A stretch of DNA of 64,000 nucleotides from Sphingomonas melonis (GCF_013409985.1 NZ_JACCBY010000001.1:1054001-1118000); one strand, 5' to 3'; positions 17,183-26,531 are shown, counted from the stretch's first letter. The notes: a model not told the origin generated them from the sequence alone. Translations and numbers: made by a program.

Positions 17183-17634
17183 TCCGCGTCGTCGTCACGC
17201 CCGAGGCGATCGACGTCGCCGCCGAAATGGCGCTTGCCGAGGCGGCGGCGGGCGCGGGCGCGGTGGCGACCTTCACCGGGCTGGTCCGCGCCGACGCGGA
17301 CGAAGCGGGGGGCGTGGGAACGCTGGAGCTCGAACATTATCCCGGCGCCACCGAGGCGGCGCTGTTCCGCGTCGCCGCCGGGGCGGTGGAGCGCTGGTCG
17401 CTGGGCGGCGCGACGATCGTGCATCGCGTCGGGCCGATGACGCCGGGTACGCGGATCGTGTTCGTCGCGGCGTCATCGGCGCATCGCGCCGCGGCGCTGG
17501 AGGCGTGTGCCTATCTGATCGACCGGCTGAAGACCGATGCGCCCTTCTGGAAGCGCGAGACGCGCAATGGCGAGGCACGCTGGGTCGAGGCGCGCGAGAC
17601 AGATGCGGATGCGGCCAAGCGCTGGGAAGGGTAA
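17179..17634 (+). CDS. moaE: molybdopterin synthase large subunit
   Basis: MoaE is the catalytic partner of MoaD, making molybdopterin from precursor Z. The 151-residue protein has GAVATFTGLVRADADE, LELEHYPGATEAAL, VHRVGPMTPGTRIVFVAAS and ACAYLIDRLKTDAPFWKRE, where the two lysines of KTDAPFWK match the active-site lysines of the family. It starts inside the moaD stop. A long repeat-filled gap follows. Confidence 0.95.
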   Translation: MIRVVVTPEAIDVAAEMALAEAAAGAGAVATFTGLVRADADEAGGVGTLELEHYPGATEAALFRVAAGAVERWSLGGATIVHRVGPMTPGTRIVFVAASSAHRAAALEACAYLIDRLKTDAPFWKRETRNGEARWVEARETDADAAKRWEG

Positions 17635-17777
17635 CGTCCCGCCAAATCCCTCCCGTCATGCCGGACGTTTTCCGGCACCCACGGGTCCGCACGCGCAAAA
17701 GGCGTTGCTCTGCGGATCGGTGGCCGAGGAACACGTCGAGACCTCTGATAAGTCCCCGTTGGCGGCGAAGCAGCACA

Positions 17778-18013
17778 GCTCCTACGAAAGCAGGAGCCCA
17801 AGGTGGGATCGACATTCAAGCTGTGGAATTCCTCCCCCGCCAGGGGGAGGTGGCATGCGGAAGGCATGACGGAGGGGGCGGACACGCTACCTACGACGTC
17901 GCTTACCTCCCCCTCCGTCACGCCCTTCGGGCGCGCCACCTCCCCCTGGCGGGGGAGGAAGCTCTTCAAGGCTTGAATGTCGATCCGGCCTAGGCTCCTG
18001 CCTTCGCAGGAGC
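17778..18013. repeat. composite repeat: family C arms around a family B palindrome
   Basis: The outer arms are inverted copies of family C: GCTCCTACGAAAGCAGGAGC plus GGATCGACATTCAAGC on the left, and GCTTGAATGTCGATCCGGCC plus GCTCCTGCCTTCGCAGGAGC on the right. Between them (17831-17958) is a complete family B inverted repeat with CCTCCCCCGCCAGGGGGAGG and its mirror CCTCCCCCTGGCGGGGGAGG at the ends. The whole unit is thus one ~236-bp palindrome. It occupies most of the 475-bp gap between moaE and the fasciclin gene; a smaller palindrome TGCCGGACGTTTTCCGGCA lies at about 17660. Confidence 0.75.
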
Positions 18014-18109
18014 ACTGAAGCAGTTTCGCAGACATCTCGAACACGCCCGGGCGACGGGTTTTGCAGGCATAGGTTCCGCGTCCCGCCGACCCGGTGATAA
18101 CAGCGCGTC

Positions 18110-18724
18110 CTACTGCGGCAGATTCGGCACCAGCACGCCGTTCACCACATGGATCACGCCGTTCGCCTGCGCGACGTCCGCCGCTTCGACGTAGCTGCGG
18201 TTGCCCGTCACGCTGGTCAGCGTGATCACGTCGCCGGTCAGCGTCGCGGTGATCGGCTGGCCGCCGAGCGTGGTCAGCACCGCACGGCCGCCGCCGGCGC
18301 GGATGCGCTGGGTGAGCTGTTCGGTGCTCAGCACGCCCGGGACGATTTGGTAGCGCAGCAGCGTGACCAGCGCGGCGCGGTTCTCGGGCGCGAGCAGGTC
18401 GCCGGCGATGCCGGGGGCGAGCCGGGTGAACGCCGTGTCGGTGGGGGCGAACAGCGTGTAGGGGCCGTTGCCGGCGAGCAGCGAGTCGAGTTCGGCGGTG
18501 CGCAATTCCGACGCGAGCGTGGTCAGCCCCGGCGTCGCCGCGATCGAGGCGGCGATCGTCGCCTCCGATTCGATGCGCGAGGGGTCGACGGGCACCGGCG
18601 CGGCGCTGGGCGGTGGCGGCGGCGCACTGACCGGCGCTGTGGCCGGCGGGACGCAGGCGGCAAGTCCGGCGGCGAGCAGCAGGACGGCGGCATGCCGCGT
18701 GGCGGCAGGAAAGGATCGGATCAC
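18110..18724 (-). CDS. fasciclin-domain lipoprotein
   Basis: A 204-residue exported protein with a lipoprotein signal ending LLAAGLAAC, then a proline/alanine linker (about residues 25-47), then one FAS1 domain: TLASELRTAELDSLLAGNG, YTLFAPTDTAFTRL, LLRYQIVPGVLS and NGVIHVVNGVLVP. FAS1 domains mediate adhesion or protein contacts at the cell envelope. It is followed (in transcription order) by repeat DNA and lies downstream of oxyR in the same orientation, 15 bases apart, so co-transcription with oxyR is possible. Confidence 0.9.
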   Translation of the reverse strand: MIRSFPAATRHAAVLLLAAGLAACVPPATAPVSAPPPPPSAAPVPVDPSRIESEATIAASIAATPGLTTLASELRTAELDSLLAGNGPYTLFAPTDTAFTRLAPGIAGDLLAPENRAALVTLLRYQIVPGVLSTEQLTQRIRAGGGRAVLTTLGGQPITATLTGDVITLTSVTGNRSYVEAADVAQANGVIHVVNGVLVPNLPQ

Positions 18725-18739
18725 TTCGGCTCCTGTGGG

Positions 18740-19642
18740 TTACCGCGCTTCGGCGAGCGCCTCGGCGAGCAACTGGAAGTCCTTTTCGCGCGGCGAGGCA
18801 CGGCGCCAGACCAGCGCGATCCGCCGCACCGCATTCTCCGCGTCGAGCGGCCGCGCGACGATGTTGGTATGGTCGAGGATGCCGGCCTTCAGAGCCATTT
18901 CAGGCAGCATCGTCATGCCGAGGCCATTGTCGACCATCTGCACGATCGTATGCAGCGAGGTGCCGAGCATCGTCGCCTCGGCGCGCAATTCGGGGCGGTT
19001 GCATGCGGAGAGCGCATGATCCTTGAGACAATGGCCGTCCTCGAGCAGCAGCAGCCGCGTCTCGTCGATCAGCGACGCCGGGATCATCGGCGGGTCGCTC
19101 GGCATGTCCTGGGGCTGATAGGCGACGAACAGCCGGTCGTCGAAGAGCGGATGCGAGGCGACGTCGCCGCAGGCGAACGGGAGCGCGAGCAGCACGCAAT
19201 CGGTGCGGCCGTTGTGCAATCCCTCGCAGGCGGCGCCCGACGGCTCCTCGCGCAGGAACAGCTTGAGGTCGGGATAATCGCGGCGCAGGCGCGGCAGGAT
19301 ATGGGGCAGCATGAACGGCGCGATCGTCGGGATGACGCTCATCCGCATCTCGCCCGACAGCGGCCGGCCGGCGGCGCGGGCGATATCGCCCAGTTCCTCC
19401 GCCTCACGCAGCACGCGGCGCGCCTTGTCGGCGATCCGGTCGCCCAGCGGCGTGAAGCGGACGACGCGGCGGGTACGCTCGACCAGCGTCACGCCGATGA
19501 GCGTCTCCAGTTCGCGCAAGCCTGCGGACAGAGTCGACTGGGTGACGAAACAGGCATCGGCGGCGCGGCCGAAATGACCGGCGTCCTTCAGCGCAACAAG
19601 ATATTGCAGCTGCTTCAGCGTGGGGAGGTAAGTCGCTGCCAT
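18740..19642 (-). CDS. oxyR: peroxide-sensing LysR-type regulator OxyR
   Basis: A 300-residue LysR protein. The N-terminal winged helix has TLKQLQYLVALKDAGHFGRA and QSTLSAGLRELETLIG. The sensor domain contains LLLLEDGHCLKDHALSAC, whose Cys205 and Cys214 have the same nine-residue spacing and surrounding sequence as the redox cysteines Cys199/Cys208 of E. coli OxyR. The position beside ahpF and ahpC, its classical targets, supports the call. A family B repeat lies between this gene and ahpF. Confidence 0.95.
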   Translation of the reverse strand: MAATYLPTLKQLQYLVALKDAGHFGRAADACFVTQSTLSAGLRELETLIGVTLVERTRRVVRFTPLGDRIADKARRVLREAEELGDIARAAGRPLSGEMRMSVIPTIAPFMLPHILPRLRRDYPDLKLFLREEPSGAACEGLHNGRTDCVLLALPFACGDVASHPLFDDRLFVAYQPQDMPSDPPMIPASLIDETRLLLLEDGHCLKDHALSACNRPELRAEATMLGTSLHTIVQMVDNGLGMTMLPEMALKAGILDHTNIVARPLDAENAVRRIALVWRRASPREKDFQLLAEALAEAR

Positions 19643-19685
19643 GCCCGCGAGATACGCGGCGCGAGGGGAGGGCGCTACCCCTTAT

Positions 19686-19811
19686 CCTCCCCGGCACGGG
19701 GAGGGGGACCGTTCGCGAGCCGAATGGCGGAGGGGGCTTCCACAGACGCGGCGTGTGTGGAAGGCCCCCTCCGTCACGGCTTCGCCGTGCCACCTCCCCG
19801 TACCGGGGAGG
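19686..19811. repeat. family B palindromic element
   Basis: Arms CCTCCCCGGCACGGGGAGG and CCTCCCCGTACCGGGGAGG with inner GGAGGGGGCTTCCACA / TGTGGAAGGCCCCCTCC pairing fill nearly all of the gap between ahpF and oxyR. If ahpF and oxyR were once one transcript, this element now separates them with a very stable hairpin. Confidence 0.8.
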
Positions 19812-19821
19812 ACTTTGGTAC

Positions 19822-21408
19822 TTACTCCGCCGCTTCTTCCCAATCGTGGGTCTCTTCCGCGGGCAGGCGGATGAGATGGTCGAAGGCGGCAAGCGCCGAC
19901 TTGGACCCTTCGCCCATCGCGATCACGATCTGCTTGAACGGCACCGTGGTCGCGTCGCCCGCGGCGAAGATGCCCGGCTGCGAGGTATGGCCGCGATCGT
20001 CGACCTCGATCTCGCCGCGCGGCGACAGAGCGATCGCGCCCGACAGCCATTCGGTGTTCGGCACCAGCCCGATCTGCACGAAAATCCCCTCCAGCTCGAC
20101 GCGGTGCATCGTGCCATGATTGCGATCACGATAGGAGAGCGCGGTCACCTTGTCGCCGTCGCCATGCACCTCGGTGGTCAGCGCCGAGGTGATGATCGTG
20201 ACATTGTTCAGGCTGGCGAGCTTGCGCTGGAGCACCGCATCGGCACGCAAATCGGTGTCGTACTCGATCAGCGTGACGTGCGCGACCAGCCCGGCAAGAT
20301 CGATCGCCGCCTCGACGCCCGAATTGCCGCCGCCGATCACCGCGACGCGCTTGCCCTTGAACAGCGGACCGTCGCAATGCGGGCAATAGGCCACGCCCTT
20401 GTTCTTGTACGCGTCCTCGCCCGGTACGTTCATCTGCCGCCAGCGCGCGCCGGTCGAGAGGATGACGGTGCGCGCCTTGAGCGACGCGCCATTCTCCAGC
20501 ACAAGTTCGTGCAGGCCGCCCTCGGGCGCCGGGATCAGCTTCTCGGCGCGCTGCAGGTTCATGATGTCGACGTCATATTCGCGCACGTGACGCTCGAGGT
20601 CGGCGACCAGCTTCGGCCCCTCGGTATGCGGCACCGAAACGAGATTCTCGATCGCCATCGTGTCGGCGACCTGACCGCCGAACCGCTCGGCGAGGATGCC
20701 GGTGCGGATGCCCTTGCGCGCGGTGTAGATTGCCGCCGCGGCGCCGGCCGGGCCACCACCGACGACGAGCACGTCGAACGCGTCCTTGGCAGCGATCGAC
20801 GCGGCGGCACGGGCGGACGCGCCGGTGTCGAGCTTGGCGACGATCTGCTCCAGCTCCATCCGGCCCTGGCCGAACACCTCGCCGTTGAGGAAGACGGTGG
20901 GCACCGCCATGACCTTGCGCTGCGTCACCTCGTCCTGGAACAGCGCGCCGTCGATCGCGGTGTGGGTGATGCGCGGGTTGAGCACCGCCATCAGGTTGAG
21001 CGCCTGCACCACGTCGGGGCAGTTCGCGCAGGACAGCGAGAAATAGGTCTCGAAATGATAGTCGCCGTCGAGGCTGCGGACCTGATCGAGCAGCTCCTGT
21101 GCCGCCTTCGACGGATGGCCGCCGACCTGGAGCAGTGCGAGCACCAGCGAGGTGAACTCATGGCCCATCGGCAGGCCGGCGAAGCGGACGCCGATGTCGG
21201 TGCCGGTGCGGCGGATCAGGAAGCTGGGGCGGCGCGCATCGTCGCCGGTGGCGGTGGTGATCTGGTCGGAGAGCGCGGCGATCTCGTCGATCAGCTCGCG
21301 CATCTGCTGCGACTTGGCGTCGTCGCCCAGGCTGGCGACCAGTTCGATGGGCTGGCGGATGTTGACCAGATAGGCCTTCAGCTGCTGCGTCAGATTGGCG
21401 TCAAGCAT
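19822..21408 (-). CDS. ahpF: alkyl hydroperoxide reductase subunit F
   Basis: AhpF is the flavoprotein that passes electrons from NADH to AhpC. The 528-residue product has an N-terminal thioredoxin-like region with [13 protein letters not shown] (CxxC near residue 125), an FAD domain starting [20 protein letters not shown], a second redox pair CPHCDG, an NAD domain [19 protein letters not shown] and the terminal flavin motif [15 protein letters not shown]. The ATG at 21408 is preceded by GGAG at eight bases. It lies 104 bases after ahpC with a terminator hairpin between. Confidence 0.96.
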   Translation of the reverse strand: MLDANLTQQLKAYLVNIRQPIELVASLGDDAKSQQMRELIDEIAALSDQITTATGDDARRPSFLIRRTGTDIGVRFAGLPMGHEFTSLVLALLQVGGHPSKAAQELLDQVRSLDGDYHFETYFSLSCANCPDVVQALNLMAVLNPRITHTAIDGALFQDEVTQRKVMAVPTVFLNGEVFGQGRMELEQIVAKLDTGASARAAASIAAKDAFDVLVVGGGPAGAAAAIYTARKGIRTGILAERFGGQVADTMAIENLVSVPHTEGPKLVADLERHVREYDVDIMNLQRAEKLIPAPEGGLHELVLENGASLKARTVILSTGARWRQMNVPGEDAYKNKGVAYCPHCDGPLFKGKRVAVIGGGNSGVEAAIDLAGLVAHVTLIEYDTDLRADAVLQRKLASLNNVTIITSALTTEVHGDGDKVTALSYRDRNHGTMHRVELEGIFVQIGLVPNTEWLSGAIALSPRGEIEVDDRGHTSQPGIFAAGDATTVPFKQIVIAMGEGSKSALAAFDHLIRLPAEETHDWEEAAE

Positions 21409-21434
21409 GGGGGCACTCCGAAATTGTGCGTCTT

Positions 21435-21478
21435 CAAAAAACAAGCGGCCCGGGGCGGAGGGAACCACCCCGGGCCGC
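21435..21478 (-). terminator. rho-independent terminator after ahpC
   Basis: On the minus strand an 11-bp GC-rich stem (GCGGCCCGGGG / CCCCGGGCCGC, 21445-21478) is followed by TTGTTTTTT, a good U-run. It sits 34 bases past the ahpC stop and upstream of ahpF, so ahpC can be terminated separately and made in excess over ahpF. Confidence 0.85.
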
Positions 21479-21512
21479 GATCAACCTGCCCCGGGGAGAG
21501 GCAGGGATAGGA

Positions 21513-22076
21513 TCAGATCTTGCCGACGAGGTCGAGGCTGGGGGCGAGCGTCTCCTCACCCTCTTCCCACTTCGCCGGGCAGACTTCGCCCGGATGCGCG
21601 GCGATATACTGCGCGGCCTTGATCTTGCGGAGCAGCTCGGCGGCATTGCGGCCGACGCCTTCCGAGGTCACTTCGATCAGCTGGATCACACCGTCGGGAT
21701 CGACCACGAAGGTGCCGCGATCGGCGAGGCCCTGGCCTTCGCGCAGGATCTCGAAATTGTTGCTGATCACATGGTTCTGGTCGCCCAGCATGTAATAGTT
21801 GATCTTGCCGATCGCCGGCGAGCTGTCGTGCCAGGCCTTGTGGCTGAAGTGGGTGTCGGTCGACACGCTGTACACTTCAACGCCCATCTTCTGGAGCGTC
21901 GGATACACGTCGGCGAGGTCTTCCAGCTCGGTCGGGCAGACGAACGTGAAGTCCGCCGGGTAGAAGAAGAACACCGCCCACTTGCCCAGCACGTCCGTGT
22001 CGCTGACGCTGACGAACTTGCCTTCCTTATAGGCCTGGGTGGTGAACGGCTTCAGCTTGCTGCCGATGAGGGCCAT
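21513..22076 (-). CDS. ahpC: alkyl hydroperoxide reductase subunit C (2-Cys peroxiredoxin)
   Basis: AhpC reduces hydrogen peroxide and organic peroxides. The 187-residue product has the peroxidatic Cys47 in [10 protein letters not shown] and the resolving cysteine in GEVCPAKW near residue 166, plus the [12 protein letters not shown] stretch of typical AhpC1 proteins. The ATG at 22076 follows GGAG. The 150 bases upstream hold the promoter; OxyR control is likely from the family, but I could not place a convincing OxyR box. Confidence 0.97.
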   Translation of the reverse strand: MALIGSKLKPFTTQAYKEGKFVSVSDTDVLGKWAVFFFYPADFTFVCPTELEDLADVYPTLQKMGVEVYSVSTDTHFSHKAWHDSSPAIGKINYYMLGDQNHVISNNFEILREGQGLADRGTFVVDPDGVIQLIEVTSEGVGRNAAELLRKIKAAQYIAAHPGEVCPAKWEEGEETLAPSLDLVGKI

Positions 22077-22227
22077 GCGTTGTCTCCGGTTGAATGGTGT
22101 GGACCGGATATAGGTGCTCATACCGCAGTGCAAAATCAATCTGTTCGCACGCAGTGATCGGGTCAGCCGATCAATGGAAAAAGTCCCGCGTTTGTGCGGC
22201 TTTGCGCATCCTGCGGTGCCGCCGGCG

Positions 22228-23001
22228 TTATTTCGCGAGTGCGGCGTAGATCGACCAGGCGCTGGTCAGGGTGAGCAGGACGCCGACCATCGCCATCAGC
22301 CCGCGAGTCGGCACGCGCTTGGCAAGAACGCCGCCGAGCGGCGCCGCGACGAGGCCGCCGATCAGGATGCCGAGCGTGTGCAAGGTGAACGCCGACCAGC
22401 CGAGCGCGACGAAGAAGGTGACCGAGGCGGTGGCGGTCAGGAAGAATTCGGCGGTGTTGACGGTGCCGATCGTATGGCGCGGCGTCGCGCCCTGGATCAG
22501 CAGGTTCGACGTCACCACCGGACCCCAGCCGCCGCCGCCCGCGGCGTCGAGAAAGCCGCCGACGAGGCCGAGCGGCGCGATCACCTTCGGCGTGCGCGGC
22601 TCGATCCGGCCCTTTACCGCGCGGAACAGCAGATAGAGGCCGATACAGGCGAGATAGGTCATCACGAACGGCTTGGCGACCGAGGCGTCGATATTGCTGA
22701 GCAGCGTCGCACCGAGGATCGCGCCGATAACGCCGGGGATGACGAGCTTGCGGAACAGCTTCCAGTCGACGTTGCGATGCGCGATGTGGCTGATCCCGGA
22801 GGCGGCGGTGGTGAAGGTCTCGACCGCATGCACGCTCGCCGAGGCGACCGCGGGGGGCACGCCCATCACCGTGACCAGCAGGGTCGAATTGATCACGCCG
22901 AACGCCATGCCGAGCGCCCCGTCGACGACCTGGGCGGCAAAGCCGATCGCAATGAACGGCAGCACCTGGGTCCAGTCGATGGCGAGGAGGAAATCTGGCA
23001 T
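22228..23001 (-). CDS. TSUP (TauE/SafE) family permease
   Basis: A 257-residue protein with about eight helices in two halves, containing [17 protein letters not shown] near the N-terminus and [21 protein letters not shown] in the middle, the duplicated signature of the TSUP family. These carry sulfite, sulfoacetate or other sulfur oxyanions in known cases. A TTG at 23007 has a better spaced GGAG box than the ATG at 23001, so two extra residues are possible. Divergent from cysE, a sulfur-assimilation gene, which makes a sulfur substrate a reasonable guess only. Confidence 0.9.
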   Translation of the reverse strand: MPDFLLAIDWTQVLPFIAIGFAAQVVDGALGMAFGVINSTLLVTVMGVPPAVASASVHAVETFTTAASGISHIAHRNVDWKLFRKLVIPGVIGAILGATLLSNIDASVAKPFVMTYLACIGLYLLFRAVKGRIEPRTPKVIAPLGLVGGFLDAAGGGGWGPVVTSNLLIQGATPRHTIGTVNTAEFFLTATASVTFFVALGWSAFTLHTLGILIGGLVAAPLGGVLAKRVPTRGLMAMVGVLLTLTSAWSIYAALAK

Positions 23002-23185
23002 CGGCAATCATCTCTCCGGCAGGATTGCGGGTTCGACAAACCCGGCACATCCGGGTCATCGTGCACGGCGGCACCAAATCCTACAACAAAGCTGGGCTTT
23101 GTCGTACCCAAGCTGTGCCGCCCGGCCATGGCAATTTGCGGATCGACCGATTACATTCGCGCATCTGCTCGGGAGACGTTGGCGC

Positions 23186-23878
23186 ATGTTCGGACGCTTG
23201 GCCGCCTATCTGGATTCGATCAAGGCGCGCGACCCGGCTCCGCATTCGCGTGCCGAGATCCTGCTCTATCCCGGCGTCTGGGCGATCGGCTTCCACCGTA
23301 TCGCGCATGCGCTGTACCGGCGGCGGCTCTACTTCCTGGCGCGGCTGGTCAACCACATCGCCCGCGCCTGGACCGCGATCGACATCCATCCCGGCGCGAC
23401 CATCGGCCGTAACTTCTTCATCGATCACGGTTTCGTCGTGATCGGCGAAACCGCGGAGATCGGCGACGACGTCACCATCTACCAATGCGTCACGCTCGGC
23501 GGGACCAGCCCCGACAATGGCGTCGCCGGCAAGCGCCACCCGACGCTGGCGGATGGCGTCATCATCGGATCGGGCGCGCAGGTGCTCGGCCCGATCCTGG
23601 TCGGCACGCGTGCGCGGGTCGGCGCCAATGCGGTGGTGACCCGCGACGTGCCCGAGGGCGCGGTGATGGTCGGCATCCCCGCCCGCGCGACGATGGTCGA
23701 GGGCGGCGCCGCCGCGACGCCGTCGCGCTTCGTCCCCTATGGCACGCCGTGCAGCGACCTGTTCGATCCCGCGACGCAGAAGATGGAGATCATGCGCTGC
23801 GAACTCGAATCGATGCGCAAGCGGCTCGATGCGCTGCTCGGGGAACAAAGCGGCGAAGCGGAGCGTGATCGCGCCTGA
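23186..23878 (+). CDS. cysE: serine O-acetyltransferase
   Basis: The enzyme acetylates L-serine with acetyl-CoA to give O-acetylserine for cysteine synthesis. The 230-residue protein has a left-handed beta-helix with hexapeptide repeats (IDIHPGATIGRNFFIDHG, VVIGETAEIGDDVTIYQ, VTLGGTS) and the catalytic His-bearing segment DIHPGA and DHGFVVIG, as in the short EpsC/CysE type. The C-terminal tail is longer and charged. The ATG at 23186 follows GGGAG. Its stop overlaps the next ATG. Confidence 0.95.
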   Translation: MFGRLAAYLDSIKARDPAPHSRAEILLYPGVWAIGFHRIAHALYRRRLYFLARLVNHIARAWTAIDIHPGATIGRNFFIDHGFVVIGETAEIGDDVTIYQCVTLGGTSPDNGVAGKRHPTLADGVIIGSGAQVLGPILVGTRARVGANAVVTRDVPEGAVMVGIPARATMVEGGAAATPSRFVPYGTPCSDLFDPATQKMEIMRCELESMRKRLDALLGEQSGEAERDRA

Positions 23879-24216
23879 TGGGTATCGTCACACCGTTTCC
23901 GCATGCCGGCAAGCCGACGCAGGTCGGCTTCGAGCGGCTCGAATTGAACCGCATTCTCGACCTGTATGGCCGGATGGTCGCGGCCGGGCATTGGAAGGAT
24001 TATGCGCTGGAGCTCGGCAGGGATGCTGCGGTCTTCGCCGCCTTCCGCCGCGCAGCCGAACGTCCCGAATTCCGGATCGAGAAACGCCCGGCGCTGCGCG
24101 GGCGACAGGGGATGTGGGCGCTGATCGGCGAGCAGGGCGTGGTGCTCAAGCGTGGCCACGAACTGGGGCCGGTGCTGGCGCCGGTCGAGCGGCGGCTGAT
24201 GAAGCTGGTCGACTGA
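23878..24216 (+). CDS. DUF2794 family protein
   Basis: A 112-residue protein with VGFERLELNRILDLYGRMVAAG and WKDYALELGRDAAVFAAFRRA, the distinctive start of the alphaproteobacterial DUF2794 family, whose function is unknown. It overlaps the cysE stop codon by one base (TGATG), implying coupled translation. No membrane or signal segment is present. Confidence 0.88.
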   Translation: MGIVTPFPHAGKPTQVGFERLELNRILDLYGRMVAAGHWKDYALELGRDAAVFAAFRRAAERPEFRIEKRPALRGRQGMWALIGEQGVVLKRGHELGPVLAPVERRLMKLVD

Positions 24217-24251
24217 CGCGCCCGGGGCGAAGCGCCGCGGGCGCGTACGCC

Positions 24252-25154
24252 TCATCCGCCCTGTAGCAGCGCCGCGATCGTCATCGCCTGTTCGGCGCCG
24301 GTCCGGGGCACGGTCTCGCCGGCGCGGTCGGTGATCGCCTGCCAGTGCGCCGCGACGCCTTCGGGCGATAGATCGTCGCCGGTCAGCAGCGCACCCGGCG
24401 TCAGCGTCACGTACGAGGCCTGGAAGGCGCCCGCGCCGGCGCCGAGGATGACGTTTGTCGGTGCATCCTCGCTGACGAGATAGAGCGCGCCGGGCGCGAC
24501 CTTCTCGGGCGCGAACGCCTGGAAGGCGGCGGCGGGGAACAGGTCCTCGGTCATCCGTGTGCCGGCGGTCGGTGCGATCGTGTTGACGCGAATGTCGTTC
24601 TTGGCACCTTCCAGCGCCAGCGTCTTGGTCAGGCCGGCGATGCCGAGCTTCGCCGCGCCGTAATTCGCCTGGCCGAAATTGCCGAACAGGCCGCTCGACG
24701 ACGAGGTCATCAGCACGCGGCCGTAATTCTGCTCGCGGAACGTCTCCCAGCAGGCCTTGGTGGCGAATGCGGAGCCGAGCAGGTGGATGCGGACGACGAA
24801 CTCGAAATCGGCCGGGTCCATCTTGGCGAAGGTCTTGTCGCGCAGCACGCCGGCGTTGTTGATTAGGATGTGGACGCCGCCCCAGGCCGCTTTCGCCTGC
24901 GCGACCATGTCGGCCATCTGCTCATATTCGGCGACGTTGCCGCCGTTGGACATCGCCTCGCCGCCCGCGGCGCGGATCTCCTCCACCACCGCCAGCGCGG
25001 CATCGCTGTGGCCGGTGCCGTCGCGCGCGCCGCCGAGGTCGTTGACCACCACGCGCGCCCCGCGCCTGGCGAGTTCCAGCGCATAATGGCGACCGAGGCC
25101 GCCGCCGGCGCCGGTGACGATGGCCACGCGGCCGTCGAAGCGGATGGGGGACAT
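24252..25154 (-). CDS. short-chain dehydrogenase (3-hydroxyacyl-CoA dehydrogenase-like)
   Basis: A 300-residue SDR with the cofactor motif VTGAGGGLGRHYALELA (residues about 13-29), NDLGG, INNAGVLRDK and the active-site YGAAK preceded by the serine in MTSSSSGLFG. The opening MSPIRFDGRVAIVTGAGGGLG and GHSDAALAVVEEI resemble the dehydrogenase domain of peroxisomal multifunctional enzyme type 2, suggesting a fatty-acyl or steroid-type hydroxyacyl-CoA substrate. The C-terminus lacks the hydratase domain. The start codon is immediately after a hairpin. Confidence 0.9.
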   Translation of the reverse strand: MSPIRFDGRVAIVTGAGGGLGRHYALELARRGARVVVNDLGGARDGTGHSDAALAVVEEIRAAGGEAMSNGGNVAEYEQMADMVAQAKAAWGGVHILINNAGVLRDKTFAKMDPADFEFVVRIHLLGSAFATKACWETFREQNYGRVLMTSSSSGLFGNFGQANYGAAKLGIAGLTKTLALEGAKNDIRVNTIAPTAGTRMTEDLFPAAAFQAFAPEKVAPGALYLVSEDAPTNVILGAGAGAFQASYVTLTPGALLTGDDLSPEGVAAHWQAITDRAGETVPRTGAEQAMTIAALLQGG

Positions 25155-25160
25155 GGAAAA

Positions 25161-25186
25161 GGCGCTCCTCGTGGTGATGGAGCGCC
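25161..25186 (-). promoter_or_regulatory. hairpin covering the ribosome-binding site of the SDR gene
   Basis: GGCGCTCC (25161-25168) and GGAGCGCC (25179-25186) form a perfect 8-bp stem. On the minus strand the only purine-rich Shine-Dalgarno-like sequence for the SDR gene, GGAG, lies in this stem, followed by TTTT and the ATG. It could be a terminator of the upstream gene or a structure that limits translation. Confidence 0.4.
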
Positions 25187-25243
25187 TTTCCCTAAACGGT
25201 CGGTAGCATCTGGCAACCGGTCAGCCCGGCTGCCGGCAACGGC

Positions 25244-25651
25244 TTACTTCTTGCCGCCGCGCTGGATGCACTGGTCGTACTGGCCCTTCTTGCAGACCGG
25301 GTATTTGGCGAGCGGCGCGGGCGCCGGGAAGGCCTGGTCCGGGCTGGGCGCGGGGCGGAACACCGGCGGCAGGCTGGCACCGGGGGTGCCGCCGCTCACC
25401 GCGGGCGCGCTCGGCGCGTAGCCGCCGGCGGGCGTCGCACCGGTGGTCGCGGGCGCAGGCGTGCTCGCCTGGGGCGTCGGCGCCGGAGCCGTGGTCGCAT
25501 CGGCGGGTGCGGGCGAGGCCGCGGGATCGGCCGGGGTCGTGGTCGCGGGATCAGCCGGCGTGGTCGTCTGGGCGTCGCTCGGCGCCGGAGTGGTCTGCGC
25601 CATGACGGGGGCGGCGATCAGGGCCGTGGCGGCCAGCAGAATGAGCTTCAT
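25244..25651 (-). CDS. secreted Pro/Ala/Thr-rich protein of unknown function
   Basis: A 135-residue protein with a clear signal peptide (MKLILLAATALIAAPVMAQ), then about 70 residues of low-complexity TTPADPA-type repeats, and a short C-terminal conserved-looking part YPVCKKGQYDQCIQRGGKK with two cysteines six residues apart. The repeat region would be an extended linker; the Cys pair may form a disulfide in the periplasm. No family is recognised. Start chosen at the signal peptide ATG. Confidence 0.75.
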   Translation of the reverse strand: MKLILLAATALIAAPVMAQTTPAPSDAQTTTPADPATTTPADPAASPAPADATTAPAPTPQASTPAPATTGATPAGGYAPSAPAVSGGTPGASLPPVFRPAPSPDQAFPAPAPLAKYPVCKKGQYDQCIQRGGKK

Positions 25652-25838
25652 CGCGGGATCTCCTATCGAATCTCATGCGTCAGTTCGTATCAACGCTCGC
25701 GCCCAACGTCCCACTGCGGACTTTTCTCCATCGTTTCGCGTCCGATTCTATTTCGCCGGGCGCGAGGCGCGTGTTCGCAGGGACGCGCGGAAGGCTCCGC
25801 CCCGCCGCGCCCCGCCCGTCACGCGACGACGCGATGCC

Positions 25839-26531
25839 TCAGGCGCCCGAGTCCAGCGAATAGCCCGCCGAGCGCACCGTGCGGATCAGGTCCGGGCGGT
25901 TGCCGACGTTGATCGCCTTGCGCAGGCGGCGGATGTGGACGTCGACGGTGCGGCTTTCGATGTCGCTGTCGTGGCCCCACACCGCGTCGAGCAGCCGTTC
26001 GCGGCTGAACACCCAACCGGGATGTTCGAGGAAATGCTTGAGCAGCCGGAATTCGGTCGGCCCGAGCGGCACCACCTCGCCCGAGCGGCGGACCTTGTGG
26101 CCGACGGTGTCCATCTCGATGTCGTCATAGGTCAGCGCCTCGCCGGCCAGCGCCGGGCGGACGCGGCGCAGCACCGCGCTGACCCGTGCGACCAGTTCGC
26201 GCGGCGAAAAGGGCTTCGTGACGTAATCGTCGGCGCCGGTCTCGAGCCCGCGGATGCGGTCCTCTTCCTCGCCGCGGGCGGTCAGCATGATGATCGGCAC
26301 GTTCTGCGTCTCGGTCATCCGGCGCAGGCGGCGGCACACCTCGATGCCCGACAGCCCCTCGACCATCCAGTCGAGCAGCACGATATCGGGCGCCTTCTCC
26401 TTGGCGAGCAGCAGCGCTTCCTCCCCGTCGGGGGTGTGCGCGACCTCGAAATCCTCGCGCTTGAAGTGATAGATGAGCAGTTCGGCGAGGGCGGCATCGT
26501 CCTCGACCAGCAGCATGGAGGCGCGGGCCAT
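25839..26531 (-). CDS. phoB: phosphate regulon response regulator PhoB
   Basis: A 230-residue OmpR-type regulator. The receiver has LLVEDDAALAELL, phosphoacceptor Asp54 in IVLLDWMVEGLSGIE and Lys in DDYVTKPFSPREL; the winged helix contains LGPTEFRLLKHFLEHPGWVFSRERLLD and VDVHIRRLRKAI, all close to PhoB of E. coli. The Trp after the phosphorylated Asp (DWM) is typical of PhoB. It overlaps phoU by one base, the last gene of the phosphate cluster. Confidence 0.95.
   Translation of the reverse strand: MARASMLLVEDDAALAELLIYHFKREDFEVAHTPDGEEALLLAKEKAPDIVLLDWMVEGLSGIEVCRRLRRMTETQNVPIIMLTARGEEEDRIRGLETGADDYVTKPFSPRELVARVSAVLRRVRPALAGEALTYDDIEMDTVGHKVRRSGEVVPLGPTEFRLLKHFLEHPGWVFSRERLLDAVWGHDSDIESRTVDVHIRRLRKAINVGNRPDLIRTVRSAGYSLDSGA

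Noticed and set aside
22077..22227. OxyR binding site upstream of ahpC
   Set aside because: No sequence with the expected four spaced half-sites was convincing by eye; an OxyR site search with a matrix would be needed.
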